From positions 78,465 to 142,464 of the forward strand of contig NZ_JACJSJ010000010.1 in the NCBI RefSeq assembly GCF_014698115.1: a stretch of 64,000 bases of DNA. Direction: 5' to 3'. Shown here piece after piece: positions 27,259 to 36,453 of this stretch (within the stretch, counting starts at the first letter, position 1; each line of letters opens with the position of its first letter). Under the pieces are notes generated by a model. The model searched no databases, was not told the DNA's origin, and saw only the letters and a program-made list of their open reading frames with translations. Source of the stretch: Nostoc sp. FACHB-973 (GTDB taxonomy: Bacteria; Cyanobacteriota; Cyanobacteriia; Cyanobacteriales; Nostocaceae). A program made the position numbers and the translations under genes.

Positions 27259-27606
27259 ATGTCACCTTACGAAGAAAATATTTTAACTTTTGTATACATA
27301 TTACAAAACCAACCTGAGTTATTAACGACAGAAGACCGTACCGATGTACTAGAATTGCTGGCAAATATCCCAGATGATGTTGAAGAAATCTCAAATGCGA
27401 TCGCCCTCTGGTATGAAACCCGTCCGCAAATTCTAGATGCTATCCTCAACGTACCAGTTGAAGATTTAGACAGTTTACGAGCTGCGGGTGGTAATAAGAC
27501 TCCCATAACAGGTTCAGAAAGTAAGGACATGATTGAAAACTCGGTAACTGAAAGTAACAAGTCAAACCAGCCAGATACTTCTTCGTCTCAAACCAAAAAA
27601 CAATGA
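27259..27606 (+). CDS. Small helical protein between CHAT genes
   Basis: 115 residues with AGGAG at 27248-27252, six bases before ATG. Residues 1-~75 are predicted helical (ENILTFVYILQNQPELL, DVLELLANIPDDVEEI). The rest is a Ser/Thr/Gln-rich, probably disordered tail. No family was recognised. Its helical domain is of a size suitable for an adaptor (death-like or EAD-like), and its place between the STAND gene and a TPR-CHAT gene suggests a link between them. That role is a guess. Confidence 0.65.
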   Translation: MSPYEENILTFVYILQNQPELLTTEDRTDVLELLANIPDDVEEISNAIALWYETRPQILDAILNVPVEDLDSLRAAGGNKTPITGSESKDMIENSVTESNKSNQPDTSSSQTKKQ

Positions 27607-27839
27607 AATTAACCATTATTGAAACTATTTTTGGTGATTTTGCTTGTTACGGAAAGCTTTTCAAAAGAATAAATGTATTGGTAGTAAATAATACTCCAAT
27701 GTAAACAAGTCGTCCAGAATATATATTGGTTTAACTGGTTAAGCTACGCGATCGCTCCCTCAACATCAGAACATCACACAAAAACCGTCACCATCCCCTA
27801 AAAACGATGCAAAAACAGATTTGAGTAGACTCAAACAAC

Positions 27840-30800
27840 ATGGACGCACAACGCCACCAAGCCTATCTGGACTTAACCGAAGAACTACTCCGTTGCGACA
27901 GCACTCGTGCGTCGGAAATTTTGCGGGCTAGGCGAGAATTTGTTGATAGTGGCTGGGTGGAATGGTTAGAACAAACAGCTATTCGGCAGGAAGAACAGGG
28001 TAACTTGCAGGGAGCTAATCAGATTTATAATCTACGTAATTATGCAGCTATGTTAGTGACTTTGGAAACTGCAAAAATAACTGTGCCTTTTTGGAATGAG
28101 CTTTGGCAAGCAATTTTACAGAGCAACTGCAATCCACAGGTGATTGAACCTCTGCTCAAAGCCAATTTAGACAAGCTCACTGATGCTTTTGCTCAAATCT
28201 TACCCAGCTTTGCAGCTAACTTGTTCTCAACAATACCACCAGAAGGAAGGACTACAATTGCTGGATTGTTCGTCAACTTTAGCAATTTCATGTTCTATTT
28301 TCCCTTGGGCAGTAGGGCGAGTAACCTGGAAATTGCTATTGCAGGTTACAACATTGCACTAGATGTCTTCACACAAGCCGAGTTGCCACAACATTGGGCA
28401 ATTGTGCAGAACAGTCTTGGTGCAGCGTACAATAATCGCCTTCGTGGAGAACGAGCAGAAAATTTAGAGCAGGCGATCGCCTACTATCAAAATGCCCTAC
28501 AAGTCTATACACAAGATTCTTTCCCAGAAGAGTGGGCAATGCTCCAAAACAACTTGGGTACTGCTTACAGTAGCAGAATTTTGGGCGACCAAGGGCAAAA
28601 CCTAGAGCAGGCAATTCTCTGCCACCAAAATTCCCTGCAAGTATACACTGAGGATGACTATCCAGTAGACTGGGCCAGAGCGCAGCATAACCTGGGAGTA
28701 GCATATCGTGGACGTATCCAGGGAGAGCCAGATGCCAATCTAGAACAAGCAATTGCTTGTTTTCACAGCAGTCTGCGGGTGCGTAGCCGTAGTGTATTGC
28801 CGGTGGAATGGGCAGATACGCAGAAAAATCTGGGAGTAGTTTACTGCGATTGCCAGCAGGGAAACAAAGCCAGTAACTTGGAACGCGCCATTAACTATTT
28901 GCAGAATGCTCTCCAAGTTTACACTCAAACAGAGTTTCCAGCAAAATGGGCAGAGACGCAGAAGAACCTGGGAGTAGTATACTGGCAACGCCTGGATGGA
29001 GAGAAGGCAGAAAATCTCGAACGAGCGATCGCTTGTTACCAAAATGCTCTCCAAGTCTATACCAAAGCTGAGTTTCCAGAAACTTGGGCAGAAACGCAAA
29101 ATGCCTTAGCTGTTGCTTGGCAACAACGCATACTCGGCGAACGTCACCAAAATTTAGCACAGGCAATTAACTGCTATCAGGAAGCATTGCAGATACGCAC
29201 TCAGGCTGCTTTTCCCATCTACTATGCGGAAACACAACTAAATTTGGGTGTGGCTTACCGGGATATGCACCAACTGCACCTAGCCTACTCTGCTTTTGTC
29301 GCAGCAGTTGATACAGTGGAGTTTTTGCGGAGTGAAATAGTCTCTGGGGATATTGCTAAACGTAAGCTAGCTGAGGAATGGCATCAGCTTTATATCAACA
29401 TAGTGGAGGTTTCCCTAGAACTAGCTGTTAATGAACCGCAATATATTAGCAAGGCAATTACTTACGTTGAACGTAGTAAAACACACCAGTTGGTAGAGTT
29501 AGTTCTCAGCCGTGACAATCACAGTATCTTTCCTCCAGACATTGCTAGTCAACTGCAACAGCTTCAGGATGAAATTAACCAGGGACAGCAGTACATCCAG
29601 TCAGGAACAGCTTCTAACTCTACTGTTCTAGCTCAAAAGCTGCACAAATTGCGACAGCAGCGCAACATACTACAAGACAGTTACTTGGCTGTTGGTTCTA
29701 GCTTCGATTTAGCCCCCTTCCTAGCAAGTCTTGATGATCGCACTGCTGTAATTGAGTGGTTCGTTGCTGACGGTCAAATTTTTACATTCGTTGTGACTTC
29801 CAATACTGGTTCTTCTCCTGCGCTTAACAGTGAAACTGAAGCCAATTCTTTTATCTCTGTACAAGAAAACCAGCAACGCATTACAGTTTGGCGGTCTACT
29901 CCAGAAGACCTGCAAGACCTAGCAAATTGGCTGGAGGTATACCTAAAAGATTACTACCAGGATAAAGACTCTTGGCAAACTCAACTGATGCCGCGTCTAG
30001 AGGAACTGGCTAGGAATTTGCACTTCGACAGGCTCCTATCTCAGTTACCGCAAGAGTGCAACCAGCTAATTTTGATTCCCCATCGATTTTTGCATATATT
30101 ACCACTTCATGCTTCGCCTGTATTTGATACTACCCTCATTGATAGATTTAGCCGTGGAATCCGCTATGCTCCGAGTTGCCAGCTGCTGCAATTAGCTCAA
30201 ACCCGCCAGCGACCCAATTTTAAACATCTGTTCGCCATCCAAAATCCCACAAGTGACCTTTCCTATGCTGCTATCGAAGTTGAAGCAATCAAGGATAAAT
30301 TTGAGATAGCAACAGTTTTTCAACAGTTAGCAGCAACTAAAGCTGCTTTCAGTAACAGTCTGTTGCAAGGCATCCACTGTGTCCACTTTGCGTGCCACGG
30401 CATATTTGACCTGGTATCCCCACTAGACTCAGCATTGCAGTTAGCAGATGGGCCGTTGACTTTGGCAGAAATCTTGAAATTGGACTTGCAGCAAGCGCGC
30501 CTCGTTACTCTTTCTGCCTGCGAAACGGGTTTGACTGACCCCTCCAGCCTCAGCGATGAGTACATCGGTTTACCCAGTGGTTTCCTATACGCGGGTACTC
30601 CTAGTTTAGTGAGTTCGCTTTGGACAGTGAATGACTTGTCAACATCATTTTTGATGCTCCAGTTCTACCACAATCTCCGAAACGGTTCTTCTGTAGCTAC
30701 ATCTCTTAATTTAGCCCAGTTATGGCTGCGGGATGTCACAAAGACGGAATTAAAAAAATGGATTATACAAATTAAGTTGCCCTTACCTCCAACAGTGAAG

Positions 30801-30896
30801 ATGGCGCTAAATCGTCGTCTGCATCAGTTACTGGATGATAGTAAACCCTTTTGTGACGCTTTTCATTGGGCTGGGTTTTGTGCGGTGGGGGTGTAG
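27840..30896 (+). CDS. TPR-CHAT caspase-like protease
   Basis: 1018 residues. It has the N-terminal ~65-residue module (QAYLDLTEELLRCDSTRASEIL), the second helical module (~80-185), and seven period-46 TPR units (LEQAIAYYQNALQVYTQ, FPEEWA, QNNLG). A linker with VERSKTHQLVELV and a CHAT domain follow. His853 (FACHGIF) and Cys894 (LSACETG) form the dyad. It lies 233 bases after the small helical protein and is the only complete CHAT gene downstream of the vWA-MoxR operon. A complete member on each side of the operon supports a functional link between the CHAT set and the operon. Confidence 0.92.
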   Translation: MDAQRHQAYLDLTEELLRCDSTRASEILRARREFVDSGWVEWLEQTAIRQEEQGNLQGANQIYNLRNYAAMLVTLETAKITVPFWNELWQAILQSNCNPQVIEPLLKANLDKLTDAFAQILPSFAANLFSTIPPEGRTTIAGLFVNFSNFMFYFPLGSRASNLEIAIAGYNIALDVFTQAELPQHWAIVQNSLGAAYNNRLRGERAENLEQAIAYYQNALQVYTQDSFPEEWAMLQNNLGTAYSSRILGDQGQNLEQAILCHQNSLQVYTEDDYPVDWARAQHNLGVAYRGRIQGEPDANLEQAIACFHSSLRVRSRSVLPVEWADTQKNLGVVYCDCQQGNKASNLERAINYLQNALQVYTQTEFPAKWAETQKNLGVVYWQRLDGEKAENLERAIACYQNALQVYTKAEFPETWAETQNALAVAWQQRILGERHQNLAQAINCYQEALQIRTQAAFPIYYAETQLNLGVAYRDMHQLHLAYSAFVAAVDTVEFLRSEIVSGDIAKRKLAEEWHQLYINIVEVSLELAVNEPQYISKAITYVERSKTHQLVELVLSRDNHSIFPPDIASQLQQLQDEINQGQQYIQSGTASNSTVLAQKLHKLRQQRNILQDSYLAVGSSFDLAPFLASLDDRTAVIEWFVADGQIFTFVVTSNTGSSPALNSETEANSFISVQENQQRITVWRSTPEDLQDLANWLEVYLKDYYQDKDSWQTQLMPRLEELARNLHFDRLLSQLPQECNQLILIPHRFLHILPLHASPVFDTTLIDRFSRGIRYAPSCQLLQLAQTRQRPNFKHLFAIQNPTSDLSYAAIEVEAIKDKFEIATVFQQLAATKAAFSNSLLQGIHCVHFACHGIFDLVSPLDSALQLADGPLTLAEILKLDLQQARLVTLSACETGLTDPSSLSDEYIGLPSGFLYAGTPSLVSSLWTVNDLSTSFLMLQFYHNLRNGSSVATSLNLAQLWLRDVTKTELKKWIIQIKLPLPPTVKMALNRRLHQLLDDSKPFCDAFHWAGFCAVGV

Positions 30897-31061
30897 TTTT
30901 AGCTAAGTTATCGCTCTTTCATCATTGCCTATCCTACGGCACGTCTGGTTCTGAAGCCGAGTTGGTAAGGTGACTAGCCTGCTTAGGTTAACCGCAATGG
31001 CAAGCTTTTAGTTACAATCGAAATAGTTCGCTCGCAATCGCTCTAATGAAAAAGTGACCAA

Positions 31062-31238
31062 CTACCACCCCTCATAAGAAACGAAAGAATACAGAAATTT
31101 CGTAGTTACAAAAACAGGAAAATAAACAATTGTCGTCCCGCCGAATTGCTGTTGAACACAAACCCGTATTGATGCACAGTTAACTCCAGTAGTAGAGTTG
31201 CCCTCCATCAGTTGGGTACATTCAAAAACCCTCAACAT
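31062..31238 (-). CDS. Possible 58-aa protein coupled to the upstream gene
   Basis: A strong Shine-Dalgarno sequence (GGGAGGAG) lies immediately upstream of ATG 31238, inside the last codons of the gene at 31222. The ORF overlaps that gene by 17 bases. The product is Cys-containing with a central QQQFGGTTIVYFP segment. No family was recognised; the segment faintly recalls the end of small DNA-binding domains. The evidence is the ribosome site and coupling only. Confidence 0.4.
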   Translation of the reverse strand: MLRVFECTQLMEGNSTTGVNCASIRVCVQQQFGGTTIVYFPVFVTTKFLYSFVSYEGW

Positions 31239-31713
31239 ATTCTCCTCCCAAACTACCTGAGCCTTCCCCAAAAATCCAGTCGCTATCACTGTCGGCATTA
31301 CCTTCGCCATCCACCTGAAGATTTAAGGAAGGTATGAGCTGTTCAATTTGGCTTTCAAGTCGGGAGATCGCCAGCGTTAAAGAAGCAAGTTGCTCCCTAT
31401 CCTTCTTAATTTCATTTGAAATCCCCACCCGCAATTGATTTAACCGCTCTTGGAGGGTATGTACTTCCGATTTGGTCGCAGAAGGAATATTCACCTTCTC
31501 TTCCAGGGCGGCGATTTGAGCTTTCAAAGCTTCAATTTCAGCAGCAGTTGCACTTACACCATCCGCACTCTCTTCCACCAGTGCATTTCTAATACAATCC
31601 AGCACAAACTCCTTAAAAGTTAAGCGCAACTCCTCAGCACGCTGCTTGGCCTGCTTCACCAACTCCCGGTCTTCTTCAGACAGAAGTTTTATATTTATCT
31701 GCGGATATTCCAC
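31222..31713 (-). CDS. RHH-like, coiled-coil protein beside a recombinase
   Basis: 163 residues. Residues 1-45 (INIKLLSEEDRELVKQAK, then a helix ending FVLDCIRNALV) have the strand-helix-helix pattern of ribbon-helix-helix DNA-binding proteins. Residues ~60-130 are a long coiled coil (EIEALKAQIAALEEKV), followed by a short Gly/Asp-rich tail. It is divergent from the tyrosine recombinase. Such proteins are frequent on cyanobacterial plasmids, where they may regulate or assist recombination or partition. The specific role is unknown. Confidence 0.7.
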   Translation of the reverse strand: MEYPQINIKLLSEEDRELVKQAKQRAEELRLTFKEFVLDCIRNALVEESADGVSATAAEIEALKAQIAALEEKVNIPSATKSEVHTLQERLNQLRVGISNEIKKDREQLASLTLAISRLESQIEQLIPSLNLQVDGEGNADSDSDWIFGEGSGSLGGEYVEGF

Positions 31714-31992
31714 CAGTCCCTCGCGCTTTTGTTGTGGAGAAGTGATTTCTAACCAGTTCTTTAACCATTTGCTTCAAGTTCTAATATTTACTTACTCCCC
31801 CTACCTCCCCATCTACCTCTACTTCCCCAACTTTCCCCACTACCATCATCGCATATGGGATATCCGCGTATATACAATATAGATGATTCTAGATGAGTAA
31901 TTTAATCGTGTCCTGGAAACAACTATCATAAAGATACCGGGAATTACAGTTCTCGGCATCATAATTATCAGTGGGGGTTGGGGAATTTTATT

Positions 31993-33075
31993 ATGGAAAA
32001 TTTACCCGTCAAAAGCGTGGAATCACTTGCTGTGGAGGTGGTGACTCTACCGCTTGATGAAGCTCGTGTTGCGCTTGTGGATTATTATTTTCCCAACCGC
32101 CAAAAAATTAATTCGACACAACAGCTAATTGAGCTATGGGTGCATTCTGTCACTATTAAAAGCGACCAAACGCGACGGGCATATCGGCAAATTGGTTATG
32201 AGCTTGTCGATTATATGCAGTCGCGGTTTGGGATATCTGATTTGAGGATGGTAACGTTATTCCATCTACACGCTTATCTGGCTTGGCTCAAGGATGAAAA
32301 GCCAGTACGGGGAAAGAAAAATACTTATGGAATTAGTAAAAATACTGCGGCTAAGTACACGGCAGCGATTAAAAGTTTGTGGGAGTGGGGTACTAGAGCT
32401 TCTATTGGTTATTTTGCTATCGACTTGGGCAAGGACTTAAGCATACAGTGGGACGATAAGCTCGCAGAGCGCATTCTCTCGGAACGCGAGATTGCTAAGT
32501 TGGAAAAAGCGGCGATGGCAGTAGACTTGCAACATAACACTAATAAGATGCATTGGCTGCTGTTTACTCTCATGTTTTACAGTGGGGTGAGGGCGGGAGA
32601 AATTGCGCGGCAAACTTCTGATTATGGTAAGCGCGTAATTACGCCGGGGTTATTTTGGCGGCAGTTTCGGGAGGATGGGGACTGTCTATTGTTAACTGTG
32701 ACGGGGAAACGAAATAAAACCAGAACTATTAGTCTCGATCCGGAAACTAGTGCGGTGCTACTGGATTATCGTGGGGATGCAGGCAACGATCAGCCGGTTT
32801 TTCCTAGTCCCAGTCGGCGGGATAGGGGTAAACCTTTAAGCGATCGCGGGTTGCGACTGATGATGGAGGAAATTTCTGCTTGTGCGGGAATTAAGTTCAG
32901 CGCCCACTTTCTCCGCCACACTCACGCAACGCTGGCTAAGAAAAATGGAGCTTCTGATTTTGACTTGCAAGCAGATTTGGGCCATGCTTCCCCGGCGACA
33001 ACTGCAAAGTACATTCACCACGTCGGGCGTGTTGGGACTTCTCACGCACTGCGTAGAAAAAGCAAACATCGGTAA
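31993..33075 (+). CDS. Tyrosine recombinase/integrase
   Basis: 360 residues from ATG 31993, with GGGG about ten bases upstream; the frame opens at 31978. An N-terminal SAM-like core-binding region (~35-150) precedes the catalytic domain. The active-site set is visible: Arg in YSGVRAGEIA, Lys in TVTGKRNKTR, His and Arg in HFLRHTHATL, His in DLGHASPATT, and the nucleophile Tyr in AKYIHH. It could mediate integration or resolution of a plasmid multimer. No att or dif-like site was recognised, and the product is near the usual integrase size. Confidence 0.92.
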   Translation: MENLPVKSVESLAVEVVTLPLDEARVALVDYYFPNRQKINSTQQLIELWVHSVTIKSDQTRRAYRQIGYELVDYMQSRFGISDLRMVTLFHLHAYLAWLKDEKPVRGKKNTYGISKNTAAKYTAAIKSLWEWGTRASIGYFAIDLGKDLSIQWDDKLAERILSEREIAKLEKAAMAVDLQHNTNKMHWLLFTLMFYSGVRAGEIARQTSDYGKRVITPGLFWRQFREDGDCLLLTVTGKRNKTRTISLDPETSAVLLDYRGDAGNDQPVFPSPSRRDRGKPLSDRGLRLMMEEISACAGIKFSAHFLRHTHATLAKKNGASDFDLQADLGHASPATTAKYIHHVGRVGTSHALRRKSKHR

Positions 33076-33078
33076 AAA

Positions 33079-33143
33079 GCGTAGGCGTTGGCGTAGCCTC
33101 TCGTAGAGAAGGCATCGCCTCCGCCGGGCGGTTAGGCCATCGC
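33079..33143 (+). repeat. Nostoc-type palindromic repeat block
   Basis: The stretch contains GCGTAGCCTCTCGTAGAGAA then GGCATCGCC, the common Nostocales palindromic repeat, and continues into CCGCCGGGCGGTTAGGCCAT. It starts four bases after the recombinase stop and is much more GC-rich than its surroundings. It may form a hairpin at the mRNA end. Confidence 0.7.
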
Positions 33144-33254
33144 ACTCATACGCTCATCATGATAGTGTCAAGGTAGTTATCAAGATGGAAACACACTCAG
33201 TTGTTCCTGTCCGCGGACTAGTTTACCTAGATAATACCTAGACATTACCTAGAT

Positions 33255-33779
33255 ATGAGCAATACAGGGAGAACAAAGAAGCTAGCATCTTTCAACTGTG
33301 ACCAAAAGATGTGGGAGCAGTTTATCGCCCGTTGCAACTCGAAAGGCACGACGGCAACAGCAACGCTCACCCGTTTTATTGAGCTATACCTAGATGGTTC
33401 TCTAGATGACCTTGATGCAATTGCTGGTAATGAAGATAAACGCCTGGACTCTTTAGAACAAAAAACTGAAGAGATAACAGCCCAAATGAAACAATTTGCT
33501 GAGGCGATTATTAAAATTCAAAATTATCTCAACAACCAACCGAAACGGCAGAAGAAATCGTACAACAACAATTCATATTATCAAGGGCAAACTCCTCGAA
33601 TCCAACCGCTAACGGAAGAAGGTTTAGCTTCAAGACTTGGTGTAAGTGTAGAAACTATACGCGAGCAGCGAATTAATCTGCCACCACCGCTTTTTGTGGG
33701 ATGGTGCAAAGGCAAGGATAGAGCAGGGTTAGGATGGGAATTTAATCAGGATACGGGGTTATATCATCCGGCAAGTTAG
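33255..33779 (+). CDS. Putative DNA-binding mobile-element protein
   Basis: 174 residues. Residues ~8-45 (KLASFNCDQKMWEQFIARC, then TATATLTRFIELYL) resemble a ribbon-helix-helix domain. A coiled coil (~60-95), an Asn/Gln-rich linker and a C-terminal helix-turn-helix-like segment (EEGLASRLGVSVETIREQR) follow. The two DNA-binding-like ends suggest a regulator or partition-type factor of the element. It follows the recombinase by ~180 bases. The family is not recognised with certainty. Confidence 0.65.
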   Translation: MSNTGRTKKLASFNCDQKMWEQFIARCNSKGTTATATLTRFIELYLDGSLDDLDAIAGNEDKRLDSLEQKTEEITAQMKQFAEAIIKIQNYLNNQPKRQKKSYNNNSYYQGQTPRIQPLTEEGLASRLGVSVETIREQRINLPPPLFVGWCKGKDRAGLGWEFNQDTGLYHPAS

Positions 33780-34040
33780 AATTTTTATTAATTTTAAGAA
33801 TTTCTGAATTTACACTGATTCGCTCTGTTAATGCGATCGCGGGTAAGAAAAAGAATAGGGCTTTAGTTCCTCCTGGAGATAATGCCGACCTGCACTAACA
33901 CTACGGTGCTGGCTCGTGTACACAAACAAAACTTCCCTCCAGATAAGGGATTAGAACCAACAGAGCGTTCTGATTATTTTGTAACTGAAAGCTAAAATTT
34001 TAATAATGTAGAGGTATATCTGACGAAGCAATGCAGGGAA

Positions 34041-34565
34041 ATGACCGAACTATATAAGGCTGGAATCATTGAGGTAACAGAAGCCGAAGCCGAAGATGAG
34101 GATGAGGATGAAGATTTATTTGAAGTTGCGGTGCATTTTGACGGCGATATTTTTCTTCCCAGCGTTGTTTTTGAAGGCAAAGACCATGCATTGCGGCAAG
34201 CTAAAAAGCTTTATGATTGGCTAGAAGCTAATCCAAAAGAAATTAAGGGTGAGCGACTACGTTGGCAATCATACACAGTTAATCGCGAATCTTTAAGAGA
34301 ATATCCAGCTTGCTATTTACCTTACTACTACTCAAGATATGAGCAAAGTTTAGAAGTTTCAATTTTTGAGCGAGACCAAGAAGCCATTGCTTATGGTTGG
34401 TTGAGTGCTGAACCTTTACCTTATTATGTGGATAAAGAAGATAATTTGGTAGTTCTGGGAGAAATTTCAGATGATGCTGTGCTAGCTGGTTGGCATAAAG
34501 CCACTGATATACGCATTCACATTTATTCTTTTGTCTATCAGTCAAATAGCAGCCACAAGCTTTAA
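34041..34565 (+). CDS. Unrecognised acidic protein, first gene of a three-gene cassette
   Basis: 174 residues. An acidic run of alternating Glu/Ala and Asp/Glu at residues ~14-27 is encoded by short tandem codons (34080-34115). The rest is mixed alpha/beta and aromatic-rich (LPYYYSRYEQSLEVS). No catalytic motif or membrane segment is visible. It is followed after 27 bases by a GNAT-like gene and then an overlapping third gene. The acidic N-terminus could mimic nucleic acid or be an expansion artefact. Confidence 0.6.
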   Translation: MTELYKAGIIEVTEAEAEDEDEDEDLFEVAVHFDGDIFLPSVVFEGKDHALRQAKKLYDWLEANPKEIKGERLRWQSYTVNRESLREYPACYLPYYYSRYEQSLEVSIFERDQEAIAYGWLSAEPLPYYVDKEDNLVVLGEISDDAVLAGWHKATDIRIHIYSFVYQSNSSHKL

Positions 34566-34592
34566 TAATCAGTTGAGCATTAGGAGCTTTAT

Positions 34593-35156
34593 GTGCAACT
34601 AAAAATCGAATTAAAAAGGGGTGTTGATAATACACCTGTTGAAGCCTATCTGGTAGATTTAGGACAAAAACATGTTGATGATTATGCCAATGATTGGGTC
34701 GAAAAGTTAAGGTTATTTACTCAAGAAGATAAATACTGGGACTGGATATTTAAATTAAGATATATTGCTAATCAAGCAAATCTTGAAGGTTATGCAGTTG
34801 AGTGCGAAAACACAACTCAAGGATTAATGATAATAGAAACACAAATGCACGGTTCCCGGTTGAATATTGGTAAGAGACTAGTTTATGTTGATGGTATTGC
34901 AACTGCCCCCACTAACCGAATTGAAATTCAGCGTCCGCCTCAATTCAAAGGTGTTGGTCAAGCACTTTTAAATTTCGCCAGAATTAGAAGTGTTGAGCTT
35001 GGGTATGAAGGTAGAGTTGGGTTGCATTCTTTACCAAGGTCTGTAGGATTTTACGAGAAACAAAATATGTTTAACTGCGGACCTGAAGAAGAATACGATA
35101 ATTTGGTTTACTTTGAGTATGGTGTATTGAGACGAAGATCGGGTGAAAATTTATGA
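34593..35156 (+). CDS. GNAT-like acetyltransferase
   Basis: 187 residues from GTG 34593, with AGGAG at 34582-34586. The C-terminal half has GNAT features: a strand VDGIATAP, then FKGVGQALLNFARIRSVELG as a weak motif A (Q/R-x-x-G-x-G reduced to KGVGQ), and YEKQNMFNCG at the usual end of the fold. The N-terminal ~80 residues are not recognised. The stop overlaps the next start (ATGA at 35153-35156). GNAT toxins occur in toxin-antitoxin pairs, but neither neighbour resembles a typical antitoxin. Confidence 0.65.
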   Translation: MQLKIELKRGVDNTPVEAYLVDLGQKHVDDYANDWVEKLRLFTQEDKYWDWIFKLRYIANQANLEGYAVECENTTQGLMIIETQMHGSRLNIGKRLVYVDGIATAPTNRIEIQRPPQFKGVGQALLNFARIRSVELGYEGRVGLHSLPRSVGFYEKQNMFNCGPEEEYDNLVYFEYGVLRRRSGENL

Positions 35157-35692
35157 ATCATCAACAGCAAAATAATAATTCTGAGGTGAACGAGCCAGTA
35201 ACAACCCAAGAAGCTATAGATTTACTTTTTGGTGAAGGATGGCTCGATGAGGCTGTTCGTATCGAAGATGAAGCCAATTGCACTATTGGTGCTGGTTTGG
35301 ATTGGGGTAATACACTACCGCCTTTAATGCTTAACCTTCCTTTATTTGGTCGCCTATCAACGCTACGTGTATCACTTAACCGTGAAATCCGGCTAATAAT
35401 TGAAACATGGGATTTAGGTGTAGGTACAAAAGCGGCAACAGAGACTGCAAGGAGACGCATTAAAGAACGGTTATTATCTCCTGCGCCTGAGCTATTACCT
35501 TACTTAGAAGCCACCCTGCTGCAAGATGATTTATACGCTGAAGAGTTTATATCTAACCGCGAAGCTCTCAAATCGCTACTTGCAGTACTGCTTACTGATT
35601 CTGATAGAGCAGAAATTGCAGAGACAGCTGCTAATTCAATACGCACACAAGTTATGTCGCAGGTGAATTTTTCCGAAAAACTTTCTGCTTAA
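35153..35692 (+). CDS. Unrecognised protein coupled to the GNAT-like gene
   Basis: 179 residues; ATG overlaps the stop of the GNAT-like gene by four bases. A polar N-terminus (NHQQQNNNSE) is followed by a mainly helical protein (EAIDLLFGEGWLDEAVRI, LLPYLEATLLQDDLYAEE). No signal or membrane segment is visible. The coupling suggests a complex or ordered synthesis with the GNAT-like product. The function is unknown. Confidence 0.6.
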   Translation: MNHQQQNNNSEVNEPVTTQEAIDLLFGEGWLDEAVRIEDEANCTIGAGLDWGNTLPPLMLNLPLFGRLSTLRVSLNREIRLIIETWDLGVGTKAATETARRRIKERLLSPAPELLPYLEATLLQDDLYAEEFISNREALKSLLAVLLTDSDRAEIAETAANSIRTQVMSQVNFSEKLSA

Positions 35693-36019
35693 ATACTCAA
35701 TATAAGAACAACAATATTGCATCAAATTCATCAAAGGAGCAACAGCAAGATCAAGATTAGTAGATCCTCTGCGTCAATCATTAGCTTACTCCGCTATGAA
35801 TCCATACCGATATCAAAGACTTATATTTTATTTTTTGGCGTAACCTGCATTATTCAATTACAATAATCAGTGCATATCTATCCTTTTTTAAAAGTCAAGA
35901 GTTCCTTAAATACGTAAATAAATTTACAAACCAAACTAAATATAAAAAATTAAGGATATTATGATAAACATTAACGATATAATCAAAATTATTTTTGTGT
36001 AACCCAAAAGGACTGATTA
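35693..36019. other. AT-rich intergenic stretch
   Basis: 327 bases without a supported ORF on either strand. It is strongly AT-rich near 35860-36000 and probably contains the promoter of the HNH gene. AAGGA at 36007-36011 is that gene's likely ribosome site. No repeat or hairpin stood out. Confidence 0.5.
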
Positions 36020-36319
36020 ATGACTAGCAAAACCCGCAGTCGCTATTCTTCAAACTGGGATACTATCGCACTTGAGGTCAAATCAAAATCCGACTGGAAA
36101 TGCACGCGCTGTGGTATACAATGCTTACGACCAACTGATAAAAGAGATGGGTTAAATCGTAGAGAACGCAGTATTAAAACTTTAGTAGTTCACCACTGGA
36201 ATTATCTGCCCGAAGATAATCGAGTCGAGAATCTCGCGGCTTTATGCACAGCTTGTCATCTGCTGTTCCATACGCGACGACGGGGAAACATATCACCAGG
36301 ACAACTATCTTTGTGGTAG
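36020..36319 (+). CDS. HNH endonuclease
   Basis: 99 residues. A zinc-knuckle pair (CTRCGIQC and CTACHLLFH) surrounds the HNH core: VVHHWNYLPEDN gives the first His and NRVENLAALC the Asn, with the last His in HLLFH. Small HNH nucleases are common in phage and mobile DNA. Its closest functional partner could be the Gp157-like gene downstream, but no operon link is evident. Confidence 0.85.
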   Translation: MTSKTRSRYSSNWDTIALEVKSKSDWKCTRCGIQCLRPTDKRDGLNRRERSIKTLVVHHWNYLPEDNRVENLAALCTACHLLFHTRRRGNISPGQLSLW

Positions 36320-36453
36320 AAAAGCCAGTAGTTAAAGACAAATCAATAGTAGATAGTTATGAGAAAGGTAAAAGAGAAATATTATCTTTCTAAGTCAATA
36401 TCACAACATTTGCTGACGCAATAACTTCATTGAAAAATTGAAGTTGTATAGCC

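Noticed and set aside
28369..29166. Several long antisense frames opposite the TPR region of the gene at 27840
   Set aside because: They mirror the repeated TPR coding sequence on the opposite strand; periodic composition creates them.
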